DNA from: Pseudomonas viridiflava
GTDB taxonomy: Bacteria > Pseudomonadota > Gammaproteobacteria > Pseudomonadales > Pseudomonadaceae
Reading direction: 5' to 3'
Assembly (NCBI RefSeq): GCF_900602065.1
Contig: NZ_UWFN01000209.1
Span: 110,877 to 174,876, forward strand
Length of the DNA: 64,000 bases
The notes under the pieces were generated by a model. That model was not told the origin of the DNA. It did not search any database and saw only the letters and a list, made by a program, of their open reading frames with translations. Positions 35,809 through 44,702 of this stretch are shown piece after piece. The position numbers were made by a program, and so were the translations under genes. Within the stretch, counting starts at the first letter, position 1. Every line of letters starts with the position of its first letter.

Positions 35809-36083
35809 TTGATTTTGATCTGAGGCGCCCCGTTAAATCACGACGGCCGAACGCAGATTCTGAACCGTGGGCAACCCGGCAAGGATGCCGGGTTAGCCGC
35901 ACCGGGCCATGGATGGCCCATTGCGGCGGCCCACGGTTCAGGATCTGCGGGCGGGTACACCGAGCGACAGCGAGGTGCCAAGTGATGGGGGCAAGAGCCT
36001 TTTGGTTACTTTTGGGCTCTTTTCAAAAGTGACGCGCTGTAAAAGCGCAACCTATAGCAGTCGCGACCGCAGTAACGGATATG
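35809..36083 (-). repeat. ~275-bp structured repeat, copy B (inverted)
   Basis: Reverse-complement orientation to copy A. The outer stem is ctgaaccgtgggc (35860-35872) with gcccacggttcag (35929-35941). The inner aacccggcaaggatgccggg stem and the gggccatggatggccc palindrome correspond to those of copy A. Its 3' part is nearly identical to copy C. Confidence 0.87.
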
Positions 36084-36121
36084 GACGCAAGAACAACTCC
36101 AACCACACCAACGCAGAACCA

Positions 36122-37090
36122 TCACTGCAACGGAATCGAATCCTGCACAGTAGCAGCCACCGCAGCACCTGGCACCGCGATTTCAACCGGCATACCATCC
36201 TCGGCCGCAACCACATCACGCACCAGATCCCAATTCATGCGCAGGTTATTGGCCAGGTCTTCACGCTTGAGCAATGCATTGATCACCGCCGTGTGCTTAT
36301 CAACCACCGACGGATTCCCGTTGTCATCCACCGGCGTATGCGCCTCCAGATAAACCTTGCCACCACTCAAGCCAAACTTGTAAGGCTCGGCAATGATCCG
36401 CACGGTAGTACCCACCGGGGCCATATCAGCCAGCTCCAGCACGTTGTTGTTATACATACGGAAGCAGCCGTGACTGGTGCGCATGCCAATACCAAACTTC
36501 TTGTTCGAACCGTGGATCAGGTAACCCGACATCCCCAGACCAAACTTGAACGGCCCCAGAGGATTGTCCGGCCCCGCTGGCACCACGTTTGGCAACGGAT
36601 CGCCATCAGCAGCGTGCTCTGCGCGGATCGAAGCCGGTGGCGTCCAGGTCGGATTAGGTGTCTTGGCAATCACCTTGGTGACACCAATAGGCGACCCCCA
36701 GCCTTCACGACCAATACCCAGCGGATAGGTGTGAACGACGTTCTGACCTTTTGGGTAGTAGTACATCCGGTATTCGGACAGGTTGATCACAATGCCCTCA
36801 CGCGGGCCGGGCGGCAGTATGAAACGGGTCGGCAGCACAATCTGGGTACCCGCGCCCGGCAACCAGGGATCTACGCCCGGGTTGGCCGCGATCATTTCCA
36901 GATAACCCAGATCATACTTAGTGCCCAGGTCAGCGAAGGTATCTTCGTATCTGGCAGTAACGGTCTGTACCTGGCCGATGATGTCTTCGCCCGGTGGCGG
37001 CAAAGGGAATTCCAAAGCGGAAACGGAGCCCGCCGCACACAGTGCAGCAAGCGACAGGCAGCGGGTAACGGCTGGAATGCGCAACAACAT
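36122..37090 (-). CDS. L,D-transpeptidase (YkuD domain) with LysM-like wall-binding domain
   Basis: A 322-residue exported enzyme. A signal peptide (about 1-26, ending VSALEF) is followed by a LysM-like segment (KYDLGYLEMIAANPGVDPWL then IVLPTRFILP). The YkuD catalytic domain (about 96-235) carries the active-site motif TSHGCFRM with the catalytic cysteine. It resembles E. coli ErfK/YcfS/YbiS, which attach Braun lipoprotein to peptidoglycan. Its closest protein-coding neighbour in the upstream direction of the plus strand is oprI, the Lpp counterpart. The ATG at 37090 is preceded by AAGGA and starts the signal peptide. Confidence 0.92.
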   Translation of the reverse strand: MLLRIPAVTRCLSLAALCAAGSVSALEFPLPPPGEDIIGQVQTVTARYEDTFADLGTKYDLGYLEMIAANPGVDPWLPGAGTQIVLPTRFILPPGPREGIVINLSEYRMYYYPKGQNVVHTYPLGIGREGWGSPIGVTKVIAKTPNPTWTPPASIRAEHAADGDPLPNVVPAGPDNPLGPFKFGLGMSGYLIHGSNKKFGIGMRTSHGCFRMYNNNVLELADMAPVGTTVRIIAEPYKFGLSGGKVYLEAHTPVDDNGNPSVVDKHTAVINALLKREDLANNLRMNWDLVRDVVAAEDGMPVEIAVPGAAVAATVQDSIPLQ

Positions 37091-37174
37091 CCGGGAATCC
37101 TTGGGCAATACGGCGGGTAGTGAAAGTGGCAAATTGTACACCCAGACCTGCTGGACCGGGAGCCAACCCGCAAT

Positions 37175-37468
37175 TTACTCCATGAATCGCAATTCAGGCC
37201 AGATCGGTCTGGTGCCCCGCTTCTGCGCTTCGACGATGGCGCGACACAGCGAGCATAGCCGCTCATCACGGAAAACCTCGCGTGCGACCAGCGACCAGCG
37301 CGGCTGCGCGGGCAACAACGTCCCGCACAGCGTGCGGTCTACAGTGCCGCCCAGTTCAAGCTGACGAGCAACCAGATGCACCTTGACTTCCTGGCACGCG
37401 AACAGATCGAGCTGCTCATCGGGCTCGATCATTTGATAGGCAAACAGCGACCAGGCGGGACGTGGCAT
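37175..37468 (-). CDS. Conserved small protein of unknown function
   Basis: A 97-residue protein preceded by a good GGAG site. I recognise no family. It has scattered cysteines (C25, C49) and a C-terminal pair in RLCSLCRAIVE, which could bind a metal if dimeric. It has no signal peptide or membrane segment. It sits between the L,D-transpeptidase and tesA, the same place as a hypothetical gene in other Pseudomonas. Confidence 0.7.
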   Translation of the reverse strand: MPRPAWSLFAYQMIEPDEQLDLFACQEVKVHLVARQLELGGTVDRTLCGTLLPAQPRWSLVAREVFRDERLCSLCRAIVEAQKRGTRPIWPELRFME

Positions 37469-37524
37469 GGAGGGCTCCAGATTGGGGGCGCCACCTTAGC
37501 CGAAAGCCCCCCGCTAGAAAAGCC

Positions 37525-38130
37525 TCAAAGCAGCGGTTTTAGCGTCGGCCAGACATTTTCCAGCAACTTTTGCTGGGCACCTGCCGCTGGATGCAATCCG
37601 TCAGCCTGCATCAGCTCGGGGACACCGCCCACGCCCTCCAGAAAGAAGGGCACCAGCGGCACTTTCTTCTCTTCAGCCAGATTGCTGTAAACCGCCTTGA
37701 ACGCGTTGGTATAACGCGGCCCGTAGTTCGGCGGGATCTGCATCCCCAGCAAAAGCACCTTGGCGCCAGCATCCCGGGAGCGATCGATCATCGATGCAAG
37801 GTTTTGTTGCAATTGAGTTGGCTGCTGGCCACGCAAGCCATCATTACCCCCCAGTTCGAGGATCACCAGTTCCGGCTTGTGCTCTGCAAGCAGCGCAGGC
37901 AGCCGCGCCTGGCCCCCTGAGCTGGTATCCCCGCTGATGGAAGCGTTGATCACTTTATCGGTGAAACCCTCCTGCTTCATGCGCTGCTCAAGCAAGGCAA
38001 CCCAGCCCACGCGGGTATCCAGGCCGAAAGCCGCGCTGATACTATCCCCAACGATCAATACTGTGCCCGCCGCTGCGCCTTGTGACAGCAACAGCAAACC
38101 CAGGCCAGCACTTAAAAACCACGCACGCAT
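37525..38130 (-). CDS. tesA: Arylesterase / multifunctional lysophospholipase TesA
   Basis: A 201-residue periplasmic SGNH hydrolase. The signal peptide is about residues 1-22. The four blocks are GDSIS (nucleophile Ser), a glycine in ASISGDTSSGG, GGNDGLRG (Asn) and DGLHP (Asp/His). It cleaves acyl esters, acyl-CoA and lysophospholipids in vitro. GGAGAATCCG precedes the ATG at 38130, only 10 bases from the divergent ABC gene; the longer open frame across that gene is rejected. Confidence 0.94.
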   Translation of the reverse strand: MRAWFLSAGLGLLLLSQGAAAGTVLIVGDSISAAFGLDTRVGWVALLEQRMKQEGFTDKVINASISGDTSSGGQARLPALLAEHKPELVILELGGNDGLRGQQPTQLQQNLASMIDRSRDAGAKVLLLGMQIPPNYGPRYTNAFKAVYSNLAEEKKVPLVPFFLEGVGGVPELMQADGLHPAAGAQQKLLENVWPTLKPLL

Positions 38131-38140
38131 CGGATTCTCC

Positions 38141-38824
38141 ATGAGTGAAAGTATTCTCAGTGCTCTGAGCCTCAACAAAGTGGTCCCCAGCACCGAAGGT
38201 GACCTGACCATCCTGCACGAACTCTCTCTGGAACTAAACAAGGGCGACAGTCTGGCCATCGTCGGTGCCTCCGGTTCTGGCAAATCAACCCTGCTCGGCC
38301 TGCTGGCCGGTCTCGACTTGCCCAGCTCCGGTGCAGTGATTCTGGCGGGACGCAACCTGAGTGAGCTGGACGAAGATCAACGCGCCCGTGTTCGCGCCGA
38401 ACATGTGGGCTTTGTATTCCAGTCATTCCAGTTGCTCGACAGCCTCAACGCGCTGGAAAACGTCATGCTGCCCATGGAACTGGAGGGCCGCAAAGACGCC
38501 CGCGATCAGGCCAGGATCCTTCTTGAGCGTGTCGGGCTGGGTAAGCGCCTGACCCACACGCCGCGCCAGCTGTCAGGTGGCGAGCAGCAACGAGTCGCCA
38601 TTGCCCGCGCGTTCGCGGCCGACCCGTCGGTGCTGTTCGCTGATGAACCTACCGGCAACCTGGACAGCCAGACCGGCGAACGTATCAGCGACTTGTTGTT
38701 CGAACTGAACAAGGAGCGCGGTACCACGCTGGTACTGGTCACCCACGACGAACGTCTGGCACACCGCTGCCGACGCCTGATCCGTCTTGAAGGTGGCCGT
38801 CTGGTCGCCCCACTGGAGCCTTGA
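38141..38824 (+). CDS. ABC transporter ATP-binding protein (LolD/YbbA family)
   Basis: A 227-residue ATPase. Walker A GASGSGKST (about 45-53), signature LSGGEQQR, Walker B SVLFADEPTGNLD and the switch histidine VLVTHD are all present. It belongs to the MacB/LolD-type exporters; YbbA works with YbbP, and the tesA-ybbA-ybbP neighbourhood is the same in E. coli. The start codon is 10 bases from tesA on the other strand, so no room remains for a promoter between them. Confidence 0.93.
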   Translation: MSESILSALSLNKVVPSTEGDLTILHELSLELNKGDSLAIVGASGSGKSTLLGLLAGLDLPSSGAVILAGRNLSELDEDQRARVRAEHVGFVFQSFQLLDSLNALENVMLPMELEGRKDARDQARILLERVGLGKRLTHTPRQLSGGEQQRVAIARAFAADPSVLFADEPTGNLDSQTGERISDLLFELNKERGTTLVLVTHDERLAHRCRRLIRLEGGRLVAPLEP

Positions 38825-41331
38825 TGGTACGCCTGCCGTTTCTGCGCCTGCTCACCCTCGCCACCCGCCAACTGCTGCGCGACGCCCGTGCGGGTGAATT
38901 ACGGGTCCTGTTCTTTGCGTTGCTGGTCGCCGTCGCCGCCAGCACCGCCATCGGCTACTTCGGTGCCCGTCTGAATGGCGCGATGCTGTTGCGCGCCACT
39001 GAGTTTCTCGGTGCCGATCTGGTGGTGGAAGGCTCAAGCCCGGCCAAGCCTGAGCAGATCCAGGCAGGCGAAGCACTCAAGCTCGATCACGCACAAATCG
39101 TCGTATTTTCCACGGTCATTGCAACCGACGCCGGGATCCAGTTATCCAGCATCAAGGCGGTCGACGGCTCATACCCGTTGCGCGGCGAGCTGAAAAGCGC
39201 TGCCGATCTTTACCAGCCGGAAGAAGTCAGCCGTGGCCCGAAACCCGGTGAGGCCTGGGCCGAGTCCCGGCTGTTCCCGGCAGTGGATCTGAAAGTGGGC
39301 GAAGATATCGACGTGGGTTCCAAAACCCTCAAGCTGACTCGTGTTCTGACCTACGAGCCTGATCGTGCCGGTAACTTTTATAGCCTGACGCCGCGGGTCA
39401 TGATCAACATGGCCGACCTGCAAGGTACCGGGGTTGTGCAGCCCGGCAGCCGCGTCAGTTATCGGGAAATGTGGAGCGGCCCGCCTGAAGCGCTTGCCGC
39501 GTATCGCAAAGCTATAGAGCCTGGCCTGGAGCCGCATCAGGAAATCAAGGACGCCCGTGACGGCAGCCAACAGATTGGTGGCGCACTCGGCAAGGCTGAA
39601 CGTTATCTGAATATGGCCAGCCTCGTTGCGGTGCTGCTTGCCGGTGTCGCGGTCGCGCTGTCGGCTGCACGTTTCGCCGTACGCCGTTTTGATGCCAGCG
39701 CATTGATGCGCTGCCTGGGTCTGTCGCGCAATGAAGCATTAGTGCTGTTCAGCCTGCAACTGGCCATGCTCGGCCTGCTCGCGGCATTGAGCGGCGCATT
39801 GATCGGCTGGCTGGCGCAACTGGCGCTGTTCGGTCTGCTGCATAACCTGCTGCCAGCCACAGTGCCCCCCGGCGGTTTGATGCCAGCCCTTGCGGGTATC
39901 GGCACTGGTCTGGTCGCACTGGCAGGCTTTGCCCTGCCACCGCTTGCAGCGTTGGGCCGTGTTCCCCCGCTGCGCGTCCTGCGCCGTGACATGCTGCCAA
40001 TCCCGGCCAGCTCATGGCTGGTCTATGGCGCCGCCCTGCTCGCCCTGGGTTTGATCATGTGGCGCTTGAGCCTTGATCTGGTGCTGACGTTTGCCTTGCT
40101 CGGCGGCGGTGTGATTGCTGCAGTTGTGCTTGGCGGCTTGCTGTTGCTGGCCCTGAAAAGTCTGCGGCGTCTGCTGGCAGGCGCCTCTCTGCCATGGCGC
40201 CTTGGCCTGGGTCAGTTGCTGCGCTATCCCTTGGCGGCCGCAGGGCAGTCTCTGGCGTTCGGTTTGATTCTGTTGTCCATGGGCTTGATCGCGCTACTGC
40301 GCGGCGAGCTGCTGGACACCTGGCAAAACCAGCTGCCCAAGGATGCACCTAATTATTTCGTGCTCAATGTGCTGCCGGATCAGAAAGACGCGTTCAGCCA
40401 GCAGATCAGCAAACTGTCGCCTCACGCAGCCCCTCTCTATCCCGTGGTGCCCGGTCGCCTGTTGAATATCAACGATAAGCCGGTGAGCGACTTCGTGACC
40501 AAGGATTCACGCGGTGAAAACGCCACACGCCGCGACCTGAACCTGACGTGGTCGGCGAACATGCCGGAAGGCAACACCCTGACAGCGGGCAACTGGTGGC
40601 CTGCCAACGGCGAAACCAGCGCAACTCCAGGGGTTTCGGTAGAGACCAAACTGGCCGAGAGCCTACAGATCAAGCTCGGCGACCGGCTGAACTTCATGGT
40701 CGGCGGCCTGAGTCGCGATGCCGTGGTCACCAGCTTGCGGGACGTCAACTGGGACACCTTCCAGCCGAACTTTTTCATCATCTTCCAGCCCGGCACCCTG
40801 CAGGATCTGCCCACCACCTACATGACCAGCTTCTATCTGCCTGCTGGCAACGACAAACAGATCGTCGAGCTGTCACGCACCTTCCCGGCTATCAGTATTC
40901 TGGGGGTCGAAGCACTGCTGGCGCAGGTGCGCAGCATTCTGGATCAGGTCACGCTGGCAGTGCAGTTCGTGCTGCTGTTCGTGCTGGCAGCCGGCATCGC
41001 CGTGCTGTTTTCCGGCTTGCAGGCGACCCTTGATGAGCGCATTCGCCAAGGCGCGCTCGTGCGAGCCTTGGGTGCAGAACGGGCATTGCTGATCAAGGCG
41101 CGACGCATCGAGTTCGGCCTCCTCGGCGCAGTCAGTGGTCTGCTGGCTGCACTGGGTTGCGAATTGGTGACATTCGCGCTGTACCGCTATGCCTTCAACC
41201 TGGATTGGGCGCCTCACGCCTGGCTGCTGGTGCTGCCTGTCATCGGCGCGTTGCTGGTCGGGGGGGCGGGCGTATTCGGTACCCGCCGAGCGCTGAATGT
41301 CAGCCCGCTGACGGTGTTGCGCGATGGCTGA
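38824..41331 (+). CDS. ABC transporter permease (YbbP/FtsX-like family)
   Basis: An 835-residue permease with the YbbP layout: an N-terminal TM (about 20-40), a long periplasmic domain, four central helices (about 262-440), a second periplasmic domain, and three C-terminal helices (about 710-825) in FtsX-like arrangement. The ATG overlaps the ATPase stop by one base (TGATG). The substrate is unknown; linkage to tesA suggests lipid-related export. Confidence 0.92.
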   Translation: MVRLPFLRLLTLATRQLLRDARAGELRVLFFALLVAVAASTAIGYFGARLNGAMLLRATEFLGADLVVEGSSPAKPEQIQAGEALKLDHAQIVVFSTVIATDAGIQLSSIKAVDGSYPLRGELKSAADLYQPEEVSRGPKPGEAWAESRLFPAVDLKVGEDIDVGSKTLKLTRVLTYEPDRAGNFYSLTPRVMINMADLQGTGVVQPGSRVSYREMWSGPPEALAAYRKAIEPGLEPHQEIKDARDGSQQIGGALGKAERYLNMASLVAVLLAGVAVALSAARFAVRRFDASALMRCLGLSRNEALVLFSLQLAMLGLLAALSGALIGWLAQLALFGLLHNLLPATVPPGGLMPALAGIGTGLVALAGFALPPLAALGRVPPLRVLRRDMLPIPASSWLVYGAALLALGLIMWRLSLDLVLTFALLGGGVIAAVVLGGLLLLALKSLRRLLAGASLPWRLGLGQLLRYPLAAAGQSLAFGLILLSMGLIALLRGELLDTWQNQLPKDAPNYFVLNVLPDQKDAFSQQISKLSPHAAPLYPVVPGRLLNINDKPVSDFVTKDSRGENATRRDLNLTWSANMPEGNTLTAGNWWPANGETSATPGVSVETKLAESLQIKLGDRLNFMVGGLSRDAVVTSLRDVNWDTFQPNFFIIFQPGTLQDLPTTYMTSFYLPAGNDKQIVELSRTFPAISILGVEALLAQVRSILDQVTLAVQFVLLFVLAAGIAVLFSGLQATLDERIRQGALVRALGAERALLIKARRIEFGLLGAVSGLLAALGCELVTFALYRYAFNLDWAPHAWLLVLPVIGALLVGGAGVFGTRRALNVSPLTVLRDG

Positions 41332-41367
41332 TAGACTGCGCGCCCGTGTTCCATACAACGACAATCC

Positions 41368-41865
41368 ATGAGCCGCTATCGCCCTCCCCGCACCGCTGGC
41401 ACCGCGCTGATCACCCCTGAAGGTGAAGCGCGGATGCGTGCCGAACTCCATGAGCTTTGGCATGTGCGCCGCCCGCAGGTCACTCAGTCAGTCAGCGAAG
41501 CGGCCGCCCAAGGAGATCGTTCGGAGAACGCGGAGTACACCTACGGCAAAAAAATGCTTCGGGAAATCGACAGCCGTGTGCGCTTTCTTACCAAACGTCT
41601 GGAAAGCCTCAAGGTCGTCGGCGCTCACCCGAGCGACCTCAACAAGGTTTACTTCGGTGCCTGGGTGACCATTGAGGATGAGGACGGCAAGGAATCGCGC
41701 TACCGAATCGTCGGCCCGGACGAACTGGACCTGAAGCTGAATATGATCAGCATCGATTCGCCATTGGCCCGCGCCCTGATCGGCAAAGCGCTGGACGCCG
41801 AAGTGAAGGTTCAGACGCCGACAGGCGACCAACTTTGCTACATCGTGGCGATTGATTACCTCTGA
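41368..41865 (+). CDS. greB: Transcription elongation factor GreB
   Basis: A 165-residue GreA/GreB-family factor that rescues backtracked RNA polymerase by stimulating transcript cleavage. The N-terminal coiled coil contains QGDRSENAEYTYGKKMLREID, which holds the acidic tip and the conserved basic patch of GreB. The C-terminal FKBP-like domain has ISIDSPLARALIGK. Confidence 0.95.
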   Translation: MSRYRPPRTAGTALITPEGEARMRAELHELWHVRRPQVTQSVSEAAAQGDRSENAEYTYGKKMLREIDSRVRFLTKRLESLKVVGAHPSDLNKVYFGAWVTIEDEDGKESRYRIVGPDELDLKLNMISIDSPLARALIGKALDAEVKVQTPTGDQLCYIVAIDYL

Positions 41866-41887
41866 AAAAGCAGCTCGACCACCGATC

Positions 41888-41960
41888 CTGTAGGAGCTGC
41901 CGAAGGCTGCGAAGCATCTAACCTGACACGCCGCCATCGCAGCCTTCGGCAGCTCCTACA
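41888..41960. repeat. REP-type palindrome (type 1) after greB
   Basis: ctgtaggagctgccgaaggc and its reverse complement, with a short centre, between convergent greB and the small gene at 41982. Confidence 0.9.
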
Positions 41961-41981
41961 AAAATCAGGCGCTCAGACACC

Positions 41982-42284
41982 TCAACACCGCGTAATCAAA
42001 CCCTGCCGGGCAATGCGCGTCAGGTTGCGCACCACCTCCTCGACCCGCTCTGCCGAAGGCGCTTGAACCACCGCAAGGTCGAACTCATCGTTCTTGAAGC
42101 TGGCCAGAGACTGTAGCGGATCAACGAACTGGATCAGAAACGCGTGAGGTCCGCCGTTGCGACGTGGACGACCGTCCAGGTAACGCAGCAAGGTCGGCTG
42201 GTGTGAGCCGCACAGCAGAATTTTCGGGTTACGACGGGAGAACTGGGTGGCAATCGGGGAAATGCGAACGACGGGGTGGCTCAT
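41982..42284 (-). CDS. Small conserved protein of unknown function
   Basis: A 100-residue protein starting MSHPVVRISPI. I recognise no family. The order of segments (KILLCGSHQPTLLRYLDG, AFLIQFVDPLQSLASF, NDEFDLAVVQAPSAERVEE) weakly recalls a degenerate response-regulator receiver fold, which is only an impression. The open frame extends to 42389 but the ATG at 42284 is the more sensible start. It lies between greB and doxX. Confidence 0.6.
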   Translation of the reverse strand: MSHPVVRISPIATQFSRRNPKILLCGSHQPTLLRYLDGRPRRNGGPHAFLIQFVDPLQSLASFKNDEFDLAVVQAPSAERVEEVVRNLTRIARQGLITRC

Positions 42285-42498
42285 GATGTTTTGTCTCAGC
42301 CTCAAATGCTCCGCTGGGCAGCGGTGAGAGGCAACACCGAACCAACGCTTTAGCGGTATTTCGAAGCCGCTGAGGACTTCTATCGACAAGCTTCATGCCT
42401 GTCTGGCGCCCCGCAAGTAGTTGTTTAAATCGGCGCATGAGCAGCATCGTAGAGAAGCAGCCCGTTGATTGTCAATTGCCACCTGATTAGCTTCTGAA

Positions 42499-42528
42499 TA
42501 AAAAAGGCCCGCACTGGGCGGGCCTTTC
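42499..42528 (-). terminator. Terminator of the doxX-family gene
   Basis: aaaggcccgc (42503-42512) pairs with gcgggccttt around a five-base loop, and on the minus strand it leads into a T-run. It lies about 30 bases after the stop. Confidence 0.9.
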
Positions 42529-42555
42529 AGGGGTTACATCAATCAGCTGCGCGGA

Positions 42556-42990
42556 TCAGTTGCCGATAGTGCGATCAATGGACAGCTTGCCGGCCCCTTC
42601 GATAAGCACTGCAATCACGCCACCCAGCAGCGCCAGTGCAAACTCGTAACCGTTATTGGCCATGAACAGACCGTTGCTGATGTGCACCGAGAAGATTGCC
42701 ACCACCAGTGTAGCGGCCAGCACCAATGCTGCGGGACGTGCCAGCAAGCCCACCACCAGACCCAGACCGCCGAAGAACTCCGCGCCACCCGACAACAGCG
42801 CCATCAGATAACCCGGCGTCAGACCCAGGCTCGCCATGTATTGGCCAGTGCCTTCCAGACCATAACCACCGAAGGCACCAAACAGTTTCTGGCTGCCATG
42901 AGCGACAAAGATGATGCCAACCAGAATACGTACAACTGTCAGGCCGTAGCCAGCGCGAGTGGTGAAAAGCGATTTGATCTGAGTGTTCAT
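42556..42990 (-). CDS. DoxX-family membrane protein
   Basis: A 144-residue four-helix inner membrane protein of the DoxX/SURF4 family. Its first helix (about 17-34) ends in IIFVAHGSQKLFGAFGG, the family motif; the helices that follow cover about 60-80, 85-105 and 113-133. Such proteins are tied to oxidative-stress or quinone-related functions, without a settled reaction. It is a monocistronic unit with its own terminator. Confidence 0.87.
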   Translation of the reverse strand: MNTQIKSLFTTRAGYGLTVVRILVGIIFVAHGSQKLFGAFGGYGLEGTGQYMASLGLTPGYLMALLSGGAEFFGGLGLVVGLLARPAALVLAATLVVAIFSVHISNGLFMANNGYEFALALLGGVIAVLIEGAGKLSIDRTIGN

Positions 42991-43087
42991 GTGGTGCGTT
43001 CCGTGAATGAAGGTGATGGCGCCATATTAATCGGATCTGCAAATGTAACAATCGCAAAAAACTCGCCATCAGCATCTATTTTTTCGA

Positions 43088-44512
43088 TCACTTCCTGACA
43101 GTAACCTTGCTGGAAGGCGAGCTTTCCAGTGAGTCCCGTTCACGATCAAACGCCAGATAGTACTTGTTGACACTGTTAACGTAGCTCACCACGCCCATAC
43201 CTGCCTGATCCATGGCCACCCGCTCGGTCTGGAAGAACCATTGATCCGGGTTGAGCCCTCGCCGCTTGGCTTCCTTGCGCATGCCTTGCACACGCTCCGG
43301 CCCAAGGTTATAGGCCGCCAGGGTAAACGCCATGCGTTCACGCTCATTGAACCTGGGACTGGCGAAGAACTTGCGCCGAATCAGGGCCAGATACTTCGCC
43401 CCGGCCTGCACATTGCTGTCGGTTGACTGGATATTGCCCACGCCGACCCGCTTGGCGGCAGACGGCGTGATCTGCAATAACCCGGTTGCCCCGCCACTGC
43501 CCTGCGCCTGTGGCTCAAGCCCTGACTCCTTGAAGGCCAGCGCGGCCAGATTCAACCAGTCCATGCCCTGCGCGTCAGCATGCCGCTGCAAGGTTGGGCG
43601 CAATTCCTCAAGACGCTGGCGATCCGCACGGGCCAGCGGGTTGTGGACCTTGTAGAGATTTTTGTAGGCCTTCTGAAACGCCAGATCCTGATTGGCAGGC
43701 GGCTTATAGGTCTTGAGAAAACCGTCAATGGTGGCGCGCAGCAGCGTGGCGTCCTGACGCACAAACCAGTTCATGTCGCTGTTGGTGCTCAACGTCAACG
43801 AACGGTCCACGCGCAGTTTGGGCATCACCTTGGCCCAACGCTCGGCAATCGGCTGTTCAACCACCGTCAGGTGGAAGATGCCCGCCTGGACCATTTCCAG
43901 CACATCCTCGACTGCCAGACTGGGATCGACCCACTCGATTTTCACCGGCGCCAGTTTACGCAACGCCAGTCGCTGATTCAGCAGATGCACCGCCTCATCG
44001 GCAGCGCTGCCCGCTGACAGGCTCAAGGTTCTCCCGGAGAGTTGCTCGATATGCTTGAAGCTGCGCGCCCCCCTGACACCGACTAAAACCAACGGTACAT
44101 GACTGATGATCGGCTCGCTGGCTTCGATGCCCTTGGCTTCACGGGTATCAAGCAGTTCCCCTGGAGCAACCAGATCGCCCTCGCCACGCTGCAACGCGCT
44201 GAGCAACTGATTCTTGGCTTTGGGAACGATCTTGAAGGTAACGCGCTGACCATCACGGGAATGCCCGTTGAGGTATTTTTCGAAGGCTTGCAGTCGATGG
44301 TATTCGACGCCGATTTCCTCTCCCTTGGCATCTCCGGAGCTGTTACGGCTCTGATTAACGAGCACGCGCAATACTTTGCTGCTGCGAATAGCCGGCAGAT
44401 CGCGCACCACCGTTTTATGCTCGGCGACCTGTGGCCCTGCCTGACGGGCGCTGACCGAAAACGGTAACAGCAGCAGTGCAAAAACAATGAGGTAACGGGA
44501 AGCTCGGATCAT
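43088..44512 (-). CDS. MltF-like membrane-bound lytic murein transglycosylase
   Basis: A 474-residue exported protein. A signal peptide (about 1-22) is followed by a solute-binding-protein family 3 domain (about 45-275) and an SLT catalytic domain (about 305-440). The catalytic glutamate lies in ALAFKESGLEPQAQG; GATGLLQITPSAAKR and AYNLGPERV complete the fold. It cuts peptidoglycan to 1,6-anhydro products. GGAGAG precedes the ATG. Confidence 0.9.
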   Translation of the reverse strand: MIRASRYLIVFALLLLPFSVSARQAGPQVAEHKTVVRDLPAIRSSKVLRVLVNQSRNSSGDAKGEEIGVEYHRLQAFEKYLNGHSRDGQRVTFKIVPKAKNQLLSALQRGEGDLVAPGELLDTREAKGIEASEPIISHVPLVLVGVRGARSFKHIEQLSGRTLSLSAGSAADEAVHLLNQRLALRKLAPVKIEWVDPSLAVEDVLEMVQAGIFHLTVVEQPIAERWAKVMPKLRVDRSLTLSTNSDMNWFVRQDATLLRATIDGFLKTYKPPANQDLAFQKAYKNLYKVHNPLARADRQRLEELRPTLQRHADAQGMDWLNLAALAFKESGLEPQAQGSGGATGLLQITPSAAKRVGVGNIQSTDSNVQAGAKYLALIRRKFFASPRFNERERMAFTLAAYNLGPERVQGMRKEAKRRGLNPDQWFFQTERVAMDQAGMGVVSYVNSVNKYYLAFDRERDSLESSPSSKVTVRK

Positions 44513-44702
44513 TCACTCTCCAGGGAAATGCCGGTCGAAAATATAAAAAAAGAGATCTGTGGAGCTGGGCCGATGACATTCATGCCATCTATTTCTTGCG
44601 AAAACCTGTCAGAAAAACAGCTCAAGCGGCTGATTGTATTACCTTTTATTATTAGAACCGAAGCTCTGATATCCTCAGCGGTCTTCGGCCAGAGGTAGCA
44701 CC

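Larger units (their letters stand above)
35260..36121. other. Repeat-filled region between oprI and the L,D-transpeptidase
   Basis: About 860 bases without a gene. It contains the oprI terminator, two inverted copies of a ~275 bp structured repeat, and a hybrid REP between them. Open frames across it (for example 35274-36032 plus) are made of repeat sequence and I reject them. Confidence 0.7.

Noticed and set aside
35274..36032. 252-residue open frame across the oprI terminator and both long repeats
   Set aside because: It runs through a terminator, copy A, a REP and copy B; it is repeat sequence and not a protein.
35909..37120. 403-residue open frame on the plus strand opposite the L,D-transpeptidase
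   Set aside because: Antisense to a clear YkuD gene, starting in a repeat.
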